Origin: Candidatus Aquicultor sp.
GTDB taxonomy: Bacteria > Actinomycetota > Aquicultoria > Aquicultorales > Aquicultoraceae
Reading direction: 5' to 3'
Assembly: GCA_036504445.1 (NCBI GenBank)
Contig: DASXVE010000028.1
Coordinates: 40,797 to 104,796, forward strand
Length of the DNA stretch: 64,000 nt
Shown: piece after piece, positions 54,265-63,819 of the stretch
How the letters are laid out: each line of letters begins with the position of its first letter
Position numbering within the stretch: the stretch's first letter is position 1
Position numbers and translations under genes: made by a program
Notes under the pieces: generated by a model
What the model was told of the DNA's origin: nothing
The model's input: only the letters and a program-made list of their open reading frames with translations
The model's database searches: none

Positions 54265-55296
54265 CTATGAAGACGTGAGAAGAGGTAATGAAATGGTGAG
54301 AATCGTCCCGATACCTGGGGTGCTTTGCGCAGAAATAGTGCCGCGATGTTGTTCGATAATCCATTTGACGATCGACAAACCTAAACCGCTGCCACCAAGC
54401 TTGCGCGACCGCGACTTATCCGCTCTGTAGAATCTGTCGAAAACGTATGGGAGGTCTTCGGGGGCGATACCTATCCCGTTGTCTTGAATCGCGATCTGTA
54501 TTTGGTTACCGGCTTGCTTTGCGCGAATCAGCACTTCACCGTTTTCGCCGGAGTAATCGATAGCGTTCTTAAGGATGTTAAGAAATGCCTGCTCCAACTT
54601 GAGATGATCGCCGGAGATGTAAACCGGGCTTTCGATCTCGTTCCGTATTACGGTATCTTTTGTCTCGGCATATTTGCAGATTGTTTCTACGCTTTGCACT
54701 ACTAATGAAGACAATTCAATTCTAGAATATTGCAGCTGCTCTTGGTTGTTATCGATACGGGAAAGCACTAGGAGGTCTTCGACGATCTTGTTCATTCTAT
54801 CCACTTCTTCAAGGTTGCTGGCAAGAACAGCATCGCTCTTACCCTTACTCGCAGTACCACGCATCGCAACCTCAAGATTTGCTTTCATTATTGTCAGCGG
54901 GGTCCTAAGCTCGTGCGACGCATCTGCGACAAAACGCTTTTGAGCAGCAAGCGTTTTCTGTATGGGTTGCATGGTTTTCCCGGCCAACCAGAATCCGAGA
55001 CCGGCGACTAATATGATAACAGCGCCGTCTATGACAAAAATCTTGCTTTGTAGACCGGTAATCGTTCTAGCAACGAAATCTGTTTGCGCTTGCTCATTTG
55101 AAAACTCGCCGTTTACCTCGTCTTGTATGTCCTGTGAGAAGCTGTAATACAGTACAACGCTTACCACAATCAACACTACCGCAATTACCGCCACATAGAA
55201 TAGCGTTAAGCGCAACCGTGCCTGTTTAAACAAATTACGTTCTAAGCCGGTAACCGGCGCCTCGAATCGTTTCAAGAAGCTTGTCTTGATACTCAT
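54265..55296 (-). CDS. Sensor histidine kinase
   Basis: A 343-residue membrane kinase with two transmembrane helices (about 25-50 and 87-110) around a short loop. H-box VADASHELRTPLTIMKANLE, N-box LKNAIDYSGENG, G-boxes QDNGIGIAPEDL and KLGGSGLGLSIVKWI are intact. Its start overlaps the response-regulator gene by 62 bp; the true start could be slightly further in. It pairs with the OmpR-type regulator upstream. Confidence 0.92.
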   Translation of the reverse strand: MSIKTSFLKRFEAPVTGLERNLFKQARLRLTLFYVAVIAVVLIVVSVVLYYSFSQDIQDEVNGEFSNEQAQTDFVARTITGLQSKIFVIDGAVIILVAGLGFWLAGKTMQPIQKTLAAQKRFVADASHELRTPLTIMKANLEVAMRGTASKGKSDAVLASNLEEVDRMNKIVEDLLVLSRIDNNQEQLQYSRIELSSLVVQSVETICKYAETKDTVIRNEIESPVYISGDHLKLEQAFLNILKNAIDYSGENGEVLIRAKQAGNQIQIAIQDNGIGIAPEDLPYVFDRFYRADKSRSRKLGGSGLGLSIVKWIIEQHRGTISAQSTPGIGTILTISLPLLTSS

Positions 55297-55909
55297 GATC
55301 GATCTTTTTCCTTAGGTTTTTTATATGCACATCAATAACATTGCTAAAAGAATCAAAGTTGAAATCCCAGAGACGACTTATTACCTGCTCGCGTGTCAGA
55401 ACCTGCCCTGCATTCCTCATCAGATACTCCAGCAAGGCAAACTCCTTCATAGTAAGGACAATTTCTTTTTCACCCCGGTAGACTTTCTTTGTTATCGGAT
55501 TAAGCACAAGGTCCTTGATTCGCAGCTGCGGCGGCAATACCGCGTTGGGCCTTCTCAGTAGCGCTCTGACCCGCGCAAGTAATTCCTCAAAGGCAAACGG
55601 TTTAACAAGGTAATCATCCGCGCCACAATCCAAACCATGCACCTTGTCCTCCATACTATCCCTTGCAGTGAGCATGAGGATAGGAACACTGATACCTTGG
55701 CGCCTGATGTTTTCGCAAACCTTAAATCCGTCGAGCTTCGGCAGCATTACATCTAATACAATAAGGTCATACTCATCCCGACACATGTCAATCTGATACC
55801 AACCGGACTCGCCATCGAAAATACAGTCGACGGCGAAACCCTCCTGGGCCAGACCTTCTTTCAATATGTTCGCTAGCTTCTCTTCATCTTCGACTACAAG
55901 AATCCTCAT
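55235..55909 (-). CDS. OmpR/PhoB-family response regulator
   Basis: A 224-residue regulator: receiver domain 1-115 with acid pocket ED at 7-8 and phosphoacceptor D53 (IVLDVMLPKLDG), and a winged-helix DNA-binding domain 130-224 (LTMKEFALLEYLMRNAGQVL; DVHIKNLRKKID). Start ATG with AGAGG upstream. Followed by its kinase, with overlap. Confidence 0.94.
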   Translation of the reverse strand: MRILVVEDEEKLANILKEGLAQEGFAVDCIFDGESGWYQIDMCRDEYDLIVLDVMLPKLDGFKVCENIRRQGISVPILMLTARDSMEDKVHGLDCGADDYLVKPFAFEELLARVRALLRRPNAVLPPQLRIKDLVLNPITKKVYRGEKEIVLTMKEFALLEYLMRNAGQVLTREQVISRLWDFNFDSFSNVIDVHIKNLRKKIDHEYQDKLLETIRGAGYRLRT

Positions 55910-55937
55910 AATGTGCCTCTGAATATTACGCTGCTTT

Positions 55938-56942
55938 TTAGAATTTATCGATCAATTTTCCATGATCGTCAAGTACACGGATATAAAAACCTTTGCTCGT
56001 AACGTCGACAACTGCAAAATTATAGGCGGCTTTCGGGGCGATGTCTACATTTTTGCGGCTCTTATATGACTTCGTAAGCGGGGCTCCGACCGAACCCGCG
56101 GTTACCTGGTATATCTTACGGTGATATATAAAGTTCTGGCCTTTGACCGTCTCGTTCATCGAGGCGTCGACATGGCGGCGGGTGTAGTTGTGCTCGTGAC
56201 CGACAAAAACCATGTTAGCGCCGTTTGCATCGAGAACCTGCCAGAGGCGGTCGCGCTCAAGCTGGTTAGCGTCGAGCGATGAGCCAACGTGGGAGCCCGT
56301 CGGAAACGCCGGCTCGTGAAAAAAGACGAACTTGAGACGGGCTTTGTTGTCTTGCAGCTGCTTGGTTAACCAGGTACGCTGCGCACCGTCGATGCTATGG
56401 TTTTCTTCGGAGTTCAAAACGATAAATTCAATATTGCCCCGGCTAACGCGATATGCGGTGCGTCCAAACCCTTTTACATCATTATCCGGAAGATAGGCAA
56501 AAGCCTTCGAGAATGCGGATTCAAACCCTTCATGATTGCCGATAGCAGGATAAATCATGGATAGCGGATAGTAATTGTCCATGATGTCTTTCCAGTGCTG
56601 CAGCTGCTGTGATACAAGAGGGCCGCCGCCTACCATATCACCGACAAAAAATATCGCTTTAGGCTGCGGTGATAGCATTTTCACCTGCTTCATTACGCGT
56701 TTTAACACCGCGTCGTTAACGCCATTGTTTGAACCGCGGCTGTCTGCCATGACAACAAATCTGTAAGGTAAGCTCGCCGAGGTAGTATCTGTTACGCTTG
56801 CTTGCGAGACTCGATCGCGCTGCGCCTGCGTGCTTGTAAAACGACCGAGGTTTGGCATGATGCTTACCGCCGCCAAAGCAACGGCTAAGCATATAAGCAG
56901 GATAATTATGACGTTTCGTCCACGTATCAACTTGCCTTGCAT
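55938..56942 (-). CDS. Membrane-anchored metallophosphoesterase
   Basis: A calcineurin-like phosphoesterase of about 334 residues with an N-terminal membrane anchor (NVIIILLICLAVALAAVSIM). Motifs: VMADSRG (D-x-H/R variant), FVGDMVGGG, IGNHEG, and FFHEPAFP ... FVGHEHNY near 255. Motif 1 has Arg where His is usual. Acid-phosphatase-like or nucleotidase activity outside the cell is plausible. No clear ribosome-binding site. Confidence 0.85.
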   Translation of the reverse strand: MQGKLIRGRNVIIILLICLAVALAAVSIMPNLGRFTSTQAQRDRVSQASVTDTTSASLPYRFVVMADSRGSNNGVNDAVLKRVMKQVKMLSPQPKAIFFVGDMVGGGPLVSQQLQHWKDIMDNYYPLSMIYPAIGNHEGFESAFSKAFAYLPDNDVKGFGRTAYRVSRGNIEFIVLNSEENHSIDGAQRTWLTKQLQDNKARLKFVFFHEPAFPTGSHVGSSLDANQLERDRLWQVLDANGANMVFVGHEHNYTRRHVDASMNETVKGQNFIYHRKIYQVTAGSVGAPLTKSYKSRKNVDIAPKAAYNFAVVDVTSKGFYIRVLDDHGKLIDKF

Positions 56943-57152
56943 ATACTGAACATTAAGCCACAAATATGACGATGTAAAGTGATATCCATAAGCTAAGACG
57001 TTATCACCGTTCTAATGAAGCTATCTTTGTCAATTGCCGATTAAGCGCAGTATTGATATTGGACCTACCCCGTTACCGTTGACGCCTCAGCTTGAACAAT
57101 GGACTTATCAGAAGCTTCCTTAAGTTGTCTAAACTTCGTCGCCCATGGGACT

Positions 57153-57785
57153 TTAATCCTGCTGTTCCCCCGTACCTTTAGCTTTCGTTGCCTTAGCAGC
57201 CACTGGTTTGAATCCAGGTGTACTTACTTCAATAGAGAAACGCACCTCATTTTTTGAGTTTCTGTAGATACTGTACTTATTCTCGGGATAGTGGTTTGGA
57301 CCTGTTTTGTTATCAAAAAATATTGTTTTCGTTTCATTTGGATTGAGAGTGAAATCGGTCAATTTCTGATAGTAGTTTTCACTCTTGTTGGTGACGATGT
57401 CGGTCATTTTATAAAATGCTTCGAAGTCGCTCATCGCTTTAGAGCTCTTGTTCTTGATTGCGATTTGCAGCCGGTCTCCAATCGGCTTGTTAGTATCCGG
57501 GTCCACGTTATCTTCAACCATAGCACTAGCAATCGCAAGACCCTCAGTTACAGCGGTATTTTTTATGGGATTACTGGCAACCGGCAAAGATTGTTTCAGT
57601 TGTGTTTGATCCTGGCTCACCGGATTCGTGGTAACCGGTGCGGCCTGTTTCGTTTGTGTTTGATCCTGCAGTTTCGTTTGTGTTTGATCCTGGCTATTCG
57701 GCTTATTGAGCATGAACAGCAATGCCGCGATCACCAGCACAGCAACCGCTGCCACTCCAATAATTGTCATCGTGTTCTTTTTCAT
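57153..57785 (-). CDS. Membrane-anchored protein of the ABC-2 operon
   Basis: A 210-residue protein with an N-terminal helix (MTIIGVAAVAVLVIAALLFM), a Gln/Thr-rich linker with tandem repeats, and a beta-rich domain from about 85 (DRLQIAIKNKSSKAMSDFEA). Start ATG with AAGGGG upstream, overlapping the preceding permease gene by 4 bp, so it belongs to the export operon. Function unknown; the fold may bind the exported substrate. Confidence 0.75.
   Translation of the reverse strand: MKKNTMTIIGVAAVAVLVIAALLFMLNKPNSQDQTQTKLQDQTQTKQAAPVTTNPVSQDQTQLKQSLPVASNPIKNTAVTEGLAIASAMVEDNVDPDTNKPIGDRLQIAIKNKSSKAMSDFEAFYKMTDIVTNKSENYYQKLTDFTLNPNETKTIFFDNKTGPNHYPENKYSIYRNSKNEVRFSIEVSTPGFKPVAAKATKAKGTGEQQD
57647..57692. 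repeat. Tandem 24-bp repeat within the linker of the membrane protein
   Basis: A 22-nt unit (gtttcgtttgtgtttgatcc plus tg) occurs at 57647-57668 and again at 57671-57692; the core tgtttgatcctg recurs at 57603-57614. It encodes the repeated Gln-Asp-Gln-Thr-Gln-Thr-Lys linker and could change copy number by slippage. Confidence 0.8.
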
Positions 57786-58759
57786 CTGATCCCCTTCTTT
57801 ATTAATGTGCGTTTATTAAATTGTGCCAAAGCAAGCAATATACTGGCTAGCAAACTACATATGAGCCAAACCATATCTCCCCATTTTGCGAGCAATATTG
57901 CAAAGACAGGTTTCTGATTAAACTCATCCTTGATGCCCAAAATGGCGAAGTCGGCCCGTTCAAAATGCTTGCTGAGTGAGCTTTCTTCTAAATAGTTACG
58001 AGTTACTTCGTAGCCATGAAAGCGAGCCAGCACAGCTTTTTCGTGCGCTTTATTTACCTGGAGAGCCTTGAATAGCCCGCCCGGAACCTGATTATCAGGG
58101 TCCATAGTGTCACCGATTTGAGGGACAATCAAGACAACGCTTAGCCACAAGATGAAACTAACTATTAACGCGGTCGTCAGCTGTTTTGTATAACCTGCCA
58201 GCCCCATTGCAAGTGCCGTCCAGAAAAGCAAGTATACCCAGGCCATGCCCATGCCAATGGTCAGCTTGAGCAACTCCGTATTGGTTAGAATTGCGCCGCC
58301 GACAAACCTCAAGGTCGCGATGATGGTAAATTCCAAAACAAAAATAATCAGCGCCCAAACGATCGCCAGGGCGATAATCTTACCAAGGGCGATATCGAAA
58401 GTGCCGAGAGGGCGACTAAATAATAGCTTCATGGTGCCACGGTACTTCTCTTTAGCGATTACGCCATACCCGACGATGATTGCCACAATAGCGCCGATGA
58501 TTTCCAAGTATTCGATGCTGCTCCGAAGTTGTTGTAAGGCAAAGAACTGAGGAGCGCTTTGTGTTGCCATACCGCCGTTTTGCCGTAAAGCTTGCAGATA
58601 TTGTTGATAATCAGCCAACTGGGCATGGAAATCCATCGAAGCGATAACGAGGGACAATATGACAACTATGGCAAGCACCGCGCAAAGGATTAGAAAACTC
58701 CGGCTACGCAAAATATCTTTCAATTCTTTAGCGATAATCGTCCTGATACTCTTACTCAT
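57782..58759 (-). CDS. ABC-2 type permease
   Basis: A 325-residue membrane protein with six spans and a large loop after the first (AQLADYQQYLQALRQNGGMA). KEKYRGTMKLLFSRPLGTFDI is the typical ABC-2 (CcmB/YhfA-like) signature. 8-bp overlap with the preceding permease gene. Half of a two-permease exporter driven by the ATPase at 59654. Confidence 0.9.
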   Translation of the reverse strand: MSKSIRTIIAKELKDILRSRSFLILCAVLAIVVILSLVIASMDFHAQLADYQQYLQALRQNGGMATQSAPQFFALQQLRSSIEYLEIIGAIVAIIVGYGVIAKEKYRGTMKLLFSRPLGTFDIALGKIIALAIVWALIIFVLEFTIIATLRFVGGAILTNTELLKLTIGMGMAWVYLLFWTALAMGLAGYTKQLTTALIVSFILWLSVVLIVPQIGDTMDPDNQVPGGLFKALQVNKAHEKAVLARFHGYEVTRNYLEESSLSKHFERADFAILGIKDEFNQKPVFAILLAKWGDMVWLICSLLASILLALAQFNKRTLIKKGIR

Positions 58760-59657
58760 ATAGCTCTCTTCTCATGGCCTTTGGGGTTATGAACAAAACT
58801 AAAAAACAACTTGCAACCGCAATCCCGGTGAGCGCAGCCCAATCATATGCCGCTGGTCCCGTGGCATCGCTAAACTGCAATATTGCACCGCTAGCGCTCT
58901 TGAACCGATCCGTTATCGATATTGGCTGCAATATCGAACGATTAAAGCTAAAAAATTCCCCTTGTGAGGCTGCTTGGGCGGGTACTGGATTTAACAGTGC
59001 CGACGGATGCTCAGCTGTGCCTAGTTGAGGAATTACAAAAGCAAACAGTACCCAAATAAGAATGGGGATGAGCAGCGCTGTTGTTTCACGGCAGCTACAT
59101 GCTCCGAATACCATCCCCAGTATCGAGAATGGAAATAGAAAGAGCCAGGCCGTTAGGTAAAACTTCAGAATGGCTACGGTAGATACAAGACCAAGCGGAT
59201 GCGCCAAGACAATACTGATGCCAAGCCAACTAATAACCCCGGTGATAAGTAGAATGGATGCAACGGTAATCTGGACTCCCAATATCTTGCCGGCGATATA
59301 TTGCCGCATACTCAAGGGCCGTGAAAGTATGATGTCGATTACGCCGGCTTTTCGGTCGTGCAAGCTTGATCTAACACCAATGAGAATAGCAAGGAGAGCA
59401 CCGATAAGGACAATATAAATTACTGTATTTTTCAGCAACTCTAGCTGCGGTTGATTTGCGAATGGATTAGCAACCGCTGTTGCACCTTGCCGCACAGTCT
59501 CCGTGTAAACATTCATTACCGTGTGATGTGCAGACCAACCGATAAAACTCGAAAGGAAAACCATACCGACAAAGATAGCGAGCAACAGTATCTGTAGACG
59601 CTCGGTTCTGGCAATTCTGATTTCTTGTTTCGCGATTGCTAAAATAGAGGATTTCAT
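58752..59657 (-). CDS. ABC-2 type permease
   Basis: A 301-residue membrane protein with six spans; HDRKAGVIDIILSRPLSMRQ is the family signature. It pairs with the permease that follows, probably as a heterodimer. Start ATG with AAGG upstream, 4-bp overlap with the ATPase gene. Confidence 0.9.
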   Translation of the reverse strand: MKSSILAIAKQEIRIARTERLQILLLAIFVGMVFLSSFIGWSAHHTVMNVYTETVRQGATAVANPFANQPQLELLKNTVIYIVLIGALLAILIGVRSSLHDRKAGVIDIILSRPLSMRQYIAGKILGVQITVASILLITGVISWLGISIVLAHPLGLVSTVAILKFYLTAWLFLFPFSILGMVFGACSCRETTALLIPILIWVLFAFVIPQLGTAEHPSALLNPVPAQAASQGEFFSFNRSILQPISITDRFKSASGAILQFSDATGPAAYDWAALTGIAVASCFLVLFITPKAMRRELYE

Positions 59658-60391
59658 TCTGACCTTGCATCGACTTTCAAATATATATCTTCGAGCGAAA
59701 GCTCTCCAGGAAAGGCTTGCAGCGTCGATTCCAGTGTATTGTGATACAGCAGCTCTCCATTTCGTAAAATGCCAATACTCGTGCAGGTTTTTGTTACCTC
59801 GGAAAGTAAGTGGGTATTCATGAAAATCGTCATCCCGAACTCTTGATTTAGGTGGATAATATTCTCTCGCAACAGCTTTACGCCTTGAGGATCAAGGCCC
59901 GATGTGGGTTCATCAAGAAAAAGGACTTCCGGTTTGTGTAGTATCGCCTGGGCAATCCCGGCTCTTTGCCGCATGCCCTTGCTAAACTCTTCAAGTTTTT
60001 GATTCTCGTGACCCGTGAAGTCTAAAAACTCAAGTACCTCACTGATTCGTTTTTCCGTATTCTCGACACCGGATAACTTGCCAAAAAACGCTAAGTTCTC
60101 CCGCAGCGTCAGCGCGTCATAAAATTCAACGTTCTCGGGTAAATAACCGATTCTTCGGCAGACCTCTTTGCTATTCGTCGCAGCGTCATAACCACATATT
60201 TCCGCAACTCCATCGCTTGGCTGCAATAGTGTAGTAAGGATACTTACTGTCGTTGTTTTGCCGGCGCCGTTGTGACCCAGCAGACCAAAAATGTCGCCAT
60301 GGTTTATTTCTAAATCTAAATTAGATAGGGCGATAAAATCGCCATATTTCTTGGTAAGCGATTGTGTTTTGATAATAGGCTTATTTTTCAT
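59654..60391 (-). CDS. ABC exporter ATP-binding protein
   Basis: A 245-residue ATPase, first gene of a four-gene ABC-2 operon: Walker A GHNGAGKTT, signature FSKGMRQRAGIAQAI, Walker B VLFLDEPTSGLDP, H-loop MNTHL. It has the CcmA/NatA-like form used for drug, copper or lantibiotic-type export. The start is ATG 60389-60391 or a TTG four codons earlier; AGGAG sits before the latter. Confidence 0.92.
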   Translation of the reverse strand: MKNKPIIKTQSLTKKYGDFIALSNLDLEINHGDIFGLLGHNGAGKTTTVSILTTLLQPSDGVAEICGYDAATNSKEVCRRIGYLPENVEFYDALTLRENLAFFGKLSGVENTEKRISEVLEFLDFTGHENQKLEEFSKGMRQRAGIAQAILHKPEVLFLDEPTSGLDPQGVKLLRENIIHLNQEFGMTIFMNTHLLSEVTKTCTSIGILRNGELLYHNTLESTLQAFPGELSLEDIYLKVDARSE

Positions 60392-60630
60392 AGTTAAACT
60401 CAAATTGCTCCTCATCTCCTAACAAATCTATTGTATTTGTTTAAGATGAAGAATGGATGAAGAGGGAGCGCGGTTGATCTGTTTCTCATGAACGTCAACT
60501 AACTTATAACCATTTACCTCCACATTATGGTATATTCTGACATTCAATCTAAAGGTTTTACTACTCAATGACGATAATACTAAGTAAACAATACTTACAG
60601 CTAACGTCTATTGGCTTAGCGAGGTATAAA

Positions 60631-61908
60631 ATGGTAAGTCCATTGAGTTCTGGTTATTTGAACAATTGGACGGCAGCGTATCTTTCAAGCACGACATCCG
60701 GTCGGGGTCTCTCTCAATTATCGGCGACATACTCGGTGGCCCAGCAATCCCTGGCGATAAATTCCTGGAAGCGGCAGCAGCCGTCATTAATGACTAAAGC
60801 CCTGGTGGCACTCACCGGCAACGCCAACCGGCTATGGCAGGCCTCCAAGCCCTTTCAGCCGACGACACAAGACAACGTTTTTCTGCAGAGAAGTGCGACC
60901 TCAACTACACCGAGCGCCGTAACGGCTAAGGCGCAGGCCGGAGCCACACTCACTAACTACAGCGTCTCCGTAACCCAGATCGCAGCAGCCCAGCAAAATG
61001 TGGGAACTGCTTTGACGAGTTCGGCGACAACGAGCCTAGCCGCCGCCACCTACACGTTCAAAGTTCAAACCAACGGTGTTGCGTATGCCACCTCGTTTGC
61101 CGTCAATTCAGGCGATACCAACCAGACGGTTTTGGATAAAATGGCCCAGGCGATCAACGCGGCGGGAGCAGGTGTCGCCGCAACCGTTGTAAATGGTACT
61201 TCTGTTGGTACAAGCAAGCTCCAAGTCACCGCGAATAACACTGGCACGGCCAACGCTTTTACCATCACCGACATGACCGGTACCGCCGTGGCTTCTACAG
61301 GTGTGAGCTCGGCATCCACACTCGCGGCAGATGCGAACTATACTGTGAACGGCACCAACTATACCTCTGGTTCAAATACGGTATACCTGGAGAATTCAAA
61401 GGTTACGATGACGATCGCTGCTGTCACCAATAATGCAACGGTCACCGTATCCAATGACACACAAGTCGTGAGCACTGCTGTTAACAGCTTTGTCTCAGCC
61501 TACAACAACATGGTTAGTTTTACTGCCGAAAACCAGCAGTATATAAAGCCGCAAGTTGCCAGCAGCTTAAATAAGAGCTTTACGTCCCAGATGTCGGCCC
61601 TTCGCTCGATTGGCATCACTCAAAACCCGGATCAGACACTGGCGGTAGACCAGAGCAAACTCAACAGTGCCCTGCAAAACAATTTCAAGTCCGTGCAAGC
61701 TGCGTTTAGCGGCCTTGATAGTATTGCCACCAACGCCGGTGCGCAAAGCCGGTCAATCGCCGTCAGCCCGCTCAACAGTTATGCAAGCCAGCCACCGCTG
61801 GCAAATGATACGGCACCGGTTCTTTACAGCTACCTGGGTTCGCTTAACCAATCCTCTCTTTTGTCGGCGTTTCTATCTACAGGCCAGCTCATAAATATGT
61901 ACAGGTAA
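60631..61908 (+). CDS. FliD-like flagellar hook-associated protein (orphan)
   Basis: A 425-residue protein. The middle matches the FliD filament-cap core: NYSVSVTQIAAAQQNVG (about 112-130), DKMAQAINAAGAGVAATVVN, LQVTANNTGTANAFTITD, and DTQVVSTAVNSFVSAYNNMV near 315. Both ends are divergent. Start ATG 60631 with GAGG 8 nt upstream; an upstream extension is unlikely. No other flagellar genes are in the window, so it may cap a different filament or be left from a lost locus. Confidence 0.82.
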   Translation: MVSPLSSGYLNNWTAAYLSSTTSGRGLSQLSATYSVAQQSLAINSWKRQQPSLMTKALVALTGNANRLWQASKPFQPTTQDNVFLQRSATSTTPSAVTAKAQAGATLTNYSVSVTQIAAAQQNVGTALTSSATTSLAAATYTFKVQTNGVAYATSFAVNSGDTNQTVLDKMAQAINAAGAGVAATVVNGTSVGTSKLQVTANNTGTANAFTITDMTGTAVASTGVSSASTLAADANYTVNGTNYTSGSNTVYLENSKVTMTIAAVTNNATVTVSNDTQVVSTAVNSFVSAYNNMVSFTAENQQYIKPQVASSLNKSFTSQMSALRSIGITQNPDQTLAVDQSKLNSALQNNFKSVQAAFSGLDSIATNAGAQSRSIAVSPLNSYASQPPLANDTAPVLYSYLGSLNQSSLLSAFLSTGQLINMYR

Positions 61909-61978
61909 CCCTAAGCTAGCAAATACCGTTTTAGGTCCTGTTCAAGTCTTCACACATCTTGGTTTTCAAAAGATAAAA

Positions 61979-62009
61979 TGCCCTTGCGAAGATACTTTTC
62001 GCAAGGGCA
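61979..62009 (+). terminator. Terminator after the FliD-like gene
   Basis: 12-bp stem (TGCCCTTGCGAA, 7-nt loop, TTCGCAAGGGCA) 70 bp past the stop, then TTAACTTTG. A near copy of the hairpin at 48785-48817. Confidence 0.8.
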
Positions 62010-62144
62010 TTAACTTTGTCATCTGATTGAACACTATTTGAGCTTGGAGTTCCTGGCTGAGCTTGTGAAATCGCTATAAATTTGTAAATGACTATTGATA
62101 GGCGCTATCCTATGGTGTACACTAGTGTAAACCTGGAGGTAGTC

Positions 62145-62381
62145 ATGATTAGAACTGGCATTAAAGAAATGAGAAAAAACCTTACAAAGTATCTTGAATC
62201 AGTCCAAAAAGGCGAAGAAGTCATCATTACAAAAAGAGACGAACCAATAGCCAAAATCGTACCTATCCCTGTAAAACAACCGAAAACTCTCTCAAGTCGT
62301 GAGCAACTCAGAAAACTCATCAAGCCTACGGGAACACCATTATCTCAGATTATTTCCGAGAACAGAGAGGAGCGCCTGTAA
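62145..62381 (+). CDS. Phd/YefM-type antitoxin
   Basis: A 78-residue Phd/YefM-like DNA-binding antitoxin (TGIKEMRKNLTKYLESVQKG; EVIITKRDEPIAKIVPI). GGAGG lies 5 nt before the ATG at 62145. The C-terminus should neutralise the VapC-like toxin encoded immediately downstream (stop TAA and toxin TTG are adjacent), and the complex probably represses the operon. Confidence 0.92.
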   Translation: MIRTGIKEMRKNLTKYLESVQKGEEVIITKRDEPIAKIVPIPVKQPKTLSSREQLRKLIKPTGTPLSQIISENREERL

Positions 62382-62822
62382 TTGAATGTCTTTGTCGATA
62401 CAAGCGCTCTGGTCAAATATTATTATCCTGAAGCTGATAGCGATAACGTTGAGCAAATGATTCTAAGTGCTAAGCGCCTATATCTGTGCGAATTGTCGCT
62501 TGTTGAATTCGCCTCGGCATTAATGAAAAAAGTCAGAATGAACGAACTGCAGGAACAAGAGCAACAACTTATATGGGAAGCGTTCTTGAGTGACACACAG
62601 GCAGAGAACATTGAGTTGATTGATCTATCCCAAGATGACTTCAGAAGCGCCTCCGTCCTTATCGTAAAACATGGTAAAACTCGTAATTTAAGGACATTGG
62701 ATTCGCTTCAGTTAGCGGCAGCATTAAAGGTGTCCGATGCTGATTTCTTATCGTCGGATAAAGAATTGCTTGCAGTCGCAAAAGCAATTGGTTTGTCCGT
62801 AAAGGATTCATCAAAACCATAG
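62382..62822 (+). CDS. PIN-domain VapC-like toxin ribonuclease
   Basis: A 146-residue PIN-domain nuclease. Metal-binding acids: D6 (FVDTSAL), E42 (LSLVEFASAL), D107 (RTLDSLQLAAAL) and D121 or D126 (ADFLSSDKELL). By family, cleaves RNA (often tRNA or rRNA) when released from antitoxin. Start is TTG, directly after the antitoxin stop, so translation is coupled. Confidence 0.92.
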   Translation: MNVFVDTSALVKYYYPEADSDNVEQMILSAKRLYLCELSLVEFASALMKKVRMNELQEQEQQLIWEAFLSDTQAENIELIDLSQDDFRSASVLIVKHGKTRNLRTLDSLQLAAALKVSDADFLSSDKELLAVAKAIGLSVKDSSKP

Positions 62823-63155
62823 AAAAAGATTATGGCTCCCCAGAGCAATAATCTTCCAACTTTGTCGTCTTTAGTAGACACTGCTATAGTGAGCCACTGT
62901 CAATACCAACCAGGCCTCTTTTATACGGTTTGCGAATTTAAGCTTACGATTTACATCTCAAGCTTCCTTTAAATAAGGAGCTGATCGGGACAGGGCTCTT
63001 CGACGATGATTGCCCTGCTATTCGTGGATTGGCTACCACATTGATTATTATTCATCCGGAGCTGTCTTAATCTATTCACGCGGATTTAACGCCGCATAGT
63101 GTCCCCGAAATTTCTCCTTATTCGTGCCTATCCCGATCAGCTCAAACCTTGGGTC

Positions 63156-63250
63156 TTAGTTGAGGTTCTCACCCATAAGGCCCCAGACAAAGCCAGCTAG
63201 CTCCCTTGCGGCAGCTACTACGGCAACTTGACTTGCCCTTTTTGCTGCTA
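63156..63250 (-). pseudogene. Fragment of an IS110-family transposase (C-terminus)
   Basis: On the minus strand, continuous translation ending at 63156 reads QVAVVAAARELAGFVWGLM then GENLN and a stop, resembling the end of IS110/IS116 transposases. No intact frame lies upstream, so only the tail is left. The 330 bp between 62823 and 63155 contain nothing I can identify. Confidence 0.65.
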
Positions 63251-63328
63251 GCTTCCAGTATGTTTTATACAGGCGCTGCTGCGCCTTCATCGAATATGCA
63301 ATTACCTGCGCTGGCTGTCCCTCAGACC

Positions 63329-63526
63329 AAGAGAATGTTTAATCAAGCATTCTTCAAAAAGATCCACATAAAAGGCAAAAAGGCTAGCAGTAATGATTTT
63401 GCTAACCCTTTCGATCTAATTTTTTCTTCAAGTTCAAATAAGAACTTTCTGGTCGCCCTCACAGGACGCTATTTGAACTTTTCTGAGCTGGAGAAACTTA
63501 AGATGTATGTCGATGAGCTGCAGTGA
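63329..63526 (+). pseudogene. Fragment of a serine site-specific recombinase (C-terminus)
   Basis: RMFNQAFFKKIHIKG near 63340-63380 is the typical serine-recombinase motif (RxxNQAFFEKIYV), followed by a short tail ending at 63526. The catalytic N-terminus is absent. The frame is open back to 63206, but the upstream part has no similarity to a resolvase. Confidence 0.6.
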
Positions 63527-63819
63527 TATTATATCAAGGTTTCTAAACGAAGGATTCCTAATTCGGGTCAAATTGGCTCACTGGATTGGTCCTTATTTTA
63601 CTAACAAGTAATCCTTTGATTGATACGGCCGAAGGCCGCTTTGCAATTGATCTACCCTAGGTGCGAGATACTATTGAGCCCTTCACGCCTGCGCTATGGG
63701 AGCAGCTAAAGAAGCAAACCCAAGTATTCGAGAACCTAGCAGTCGAGTCGTATGTGCGAGATGGCGCCGCGTCCCAAAAGTTGAACCGTTAGGAAAGAAT
63801 CCTAAGGTGAATGGCGGTA

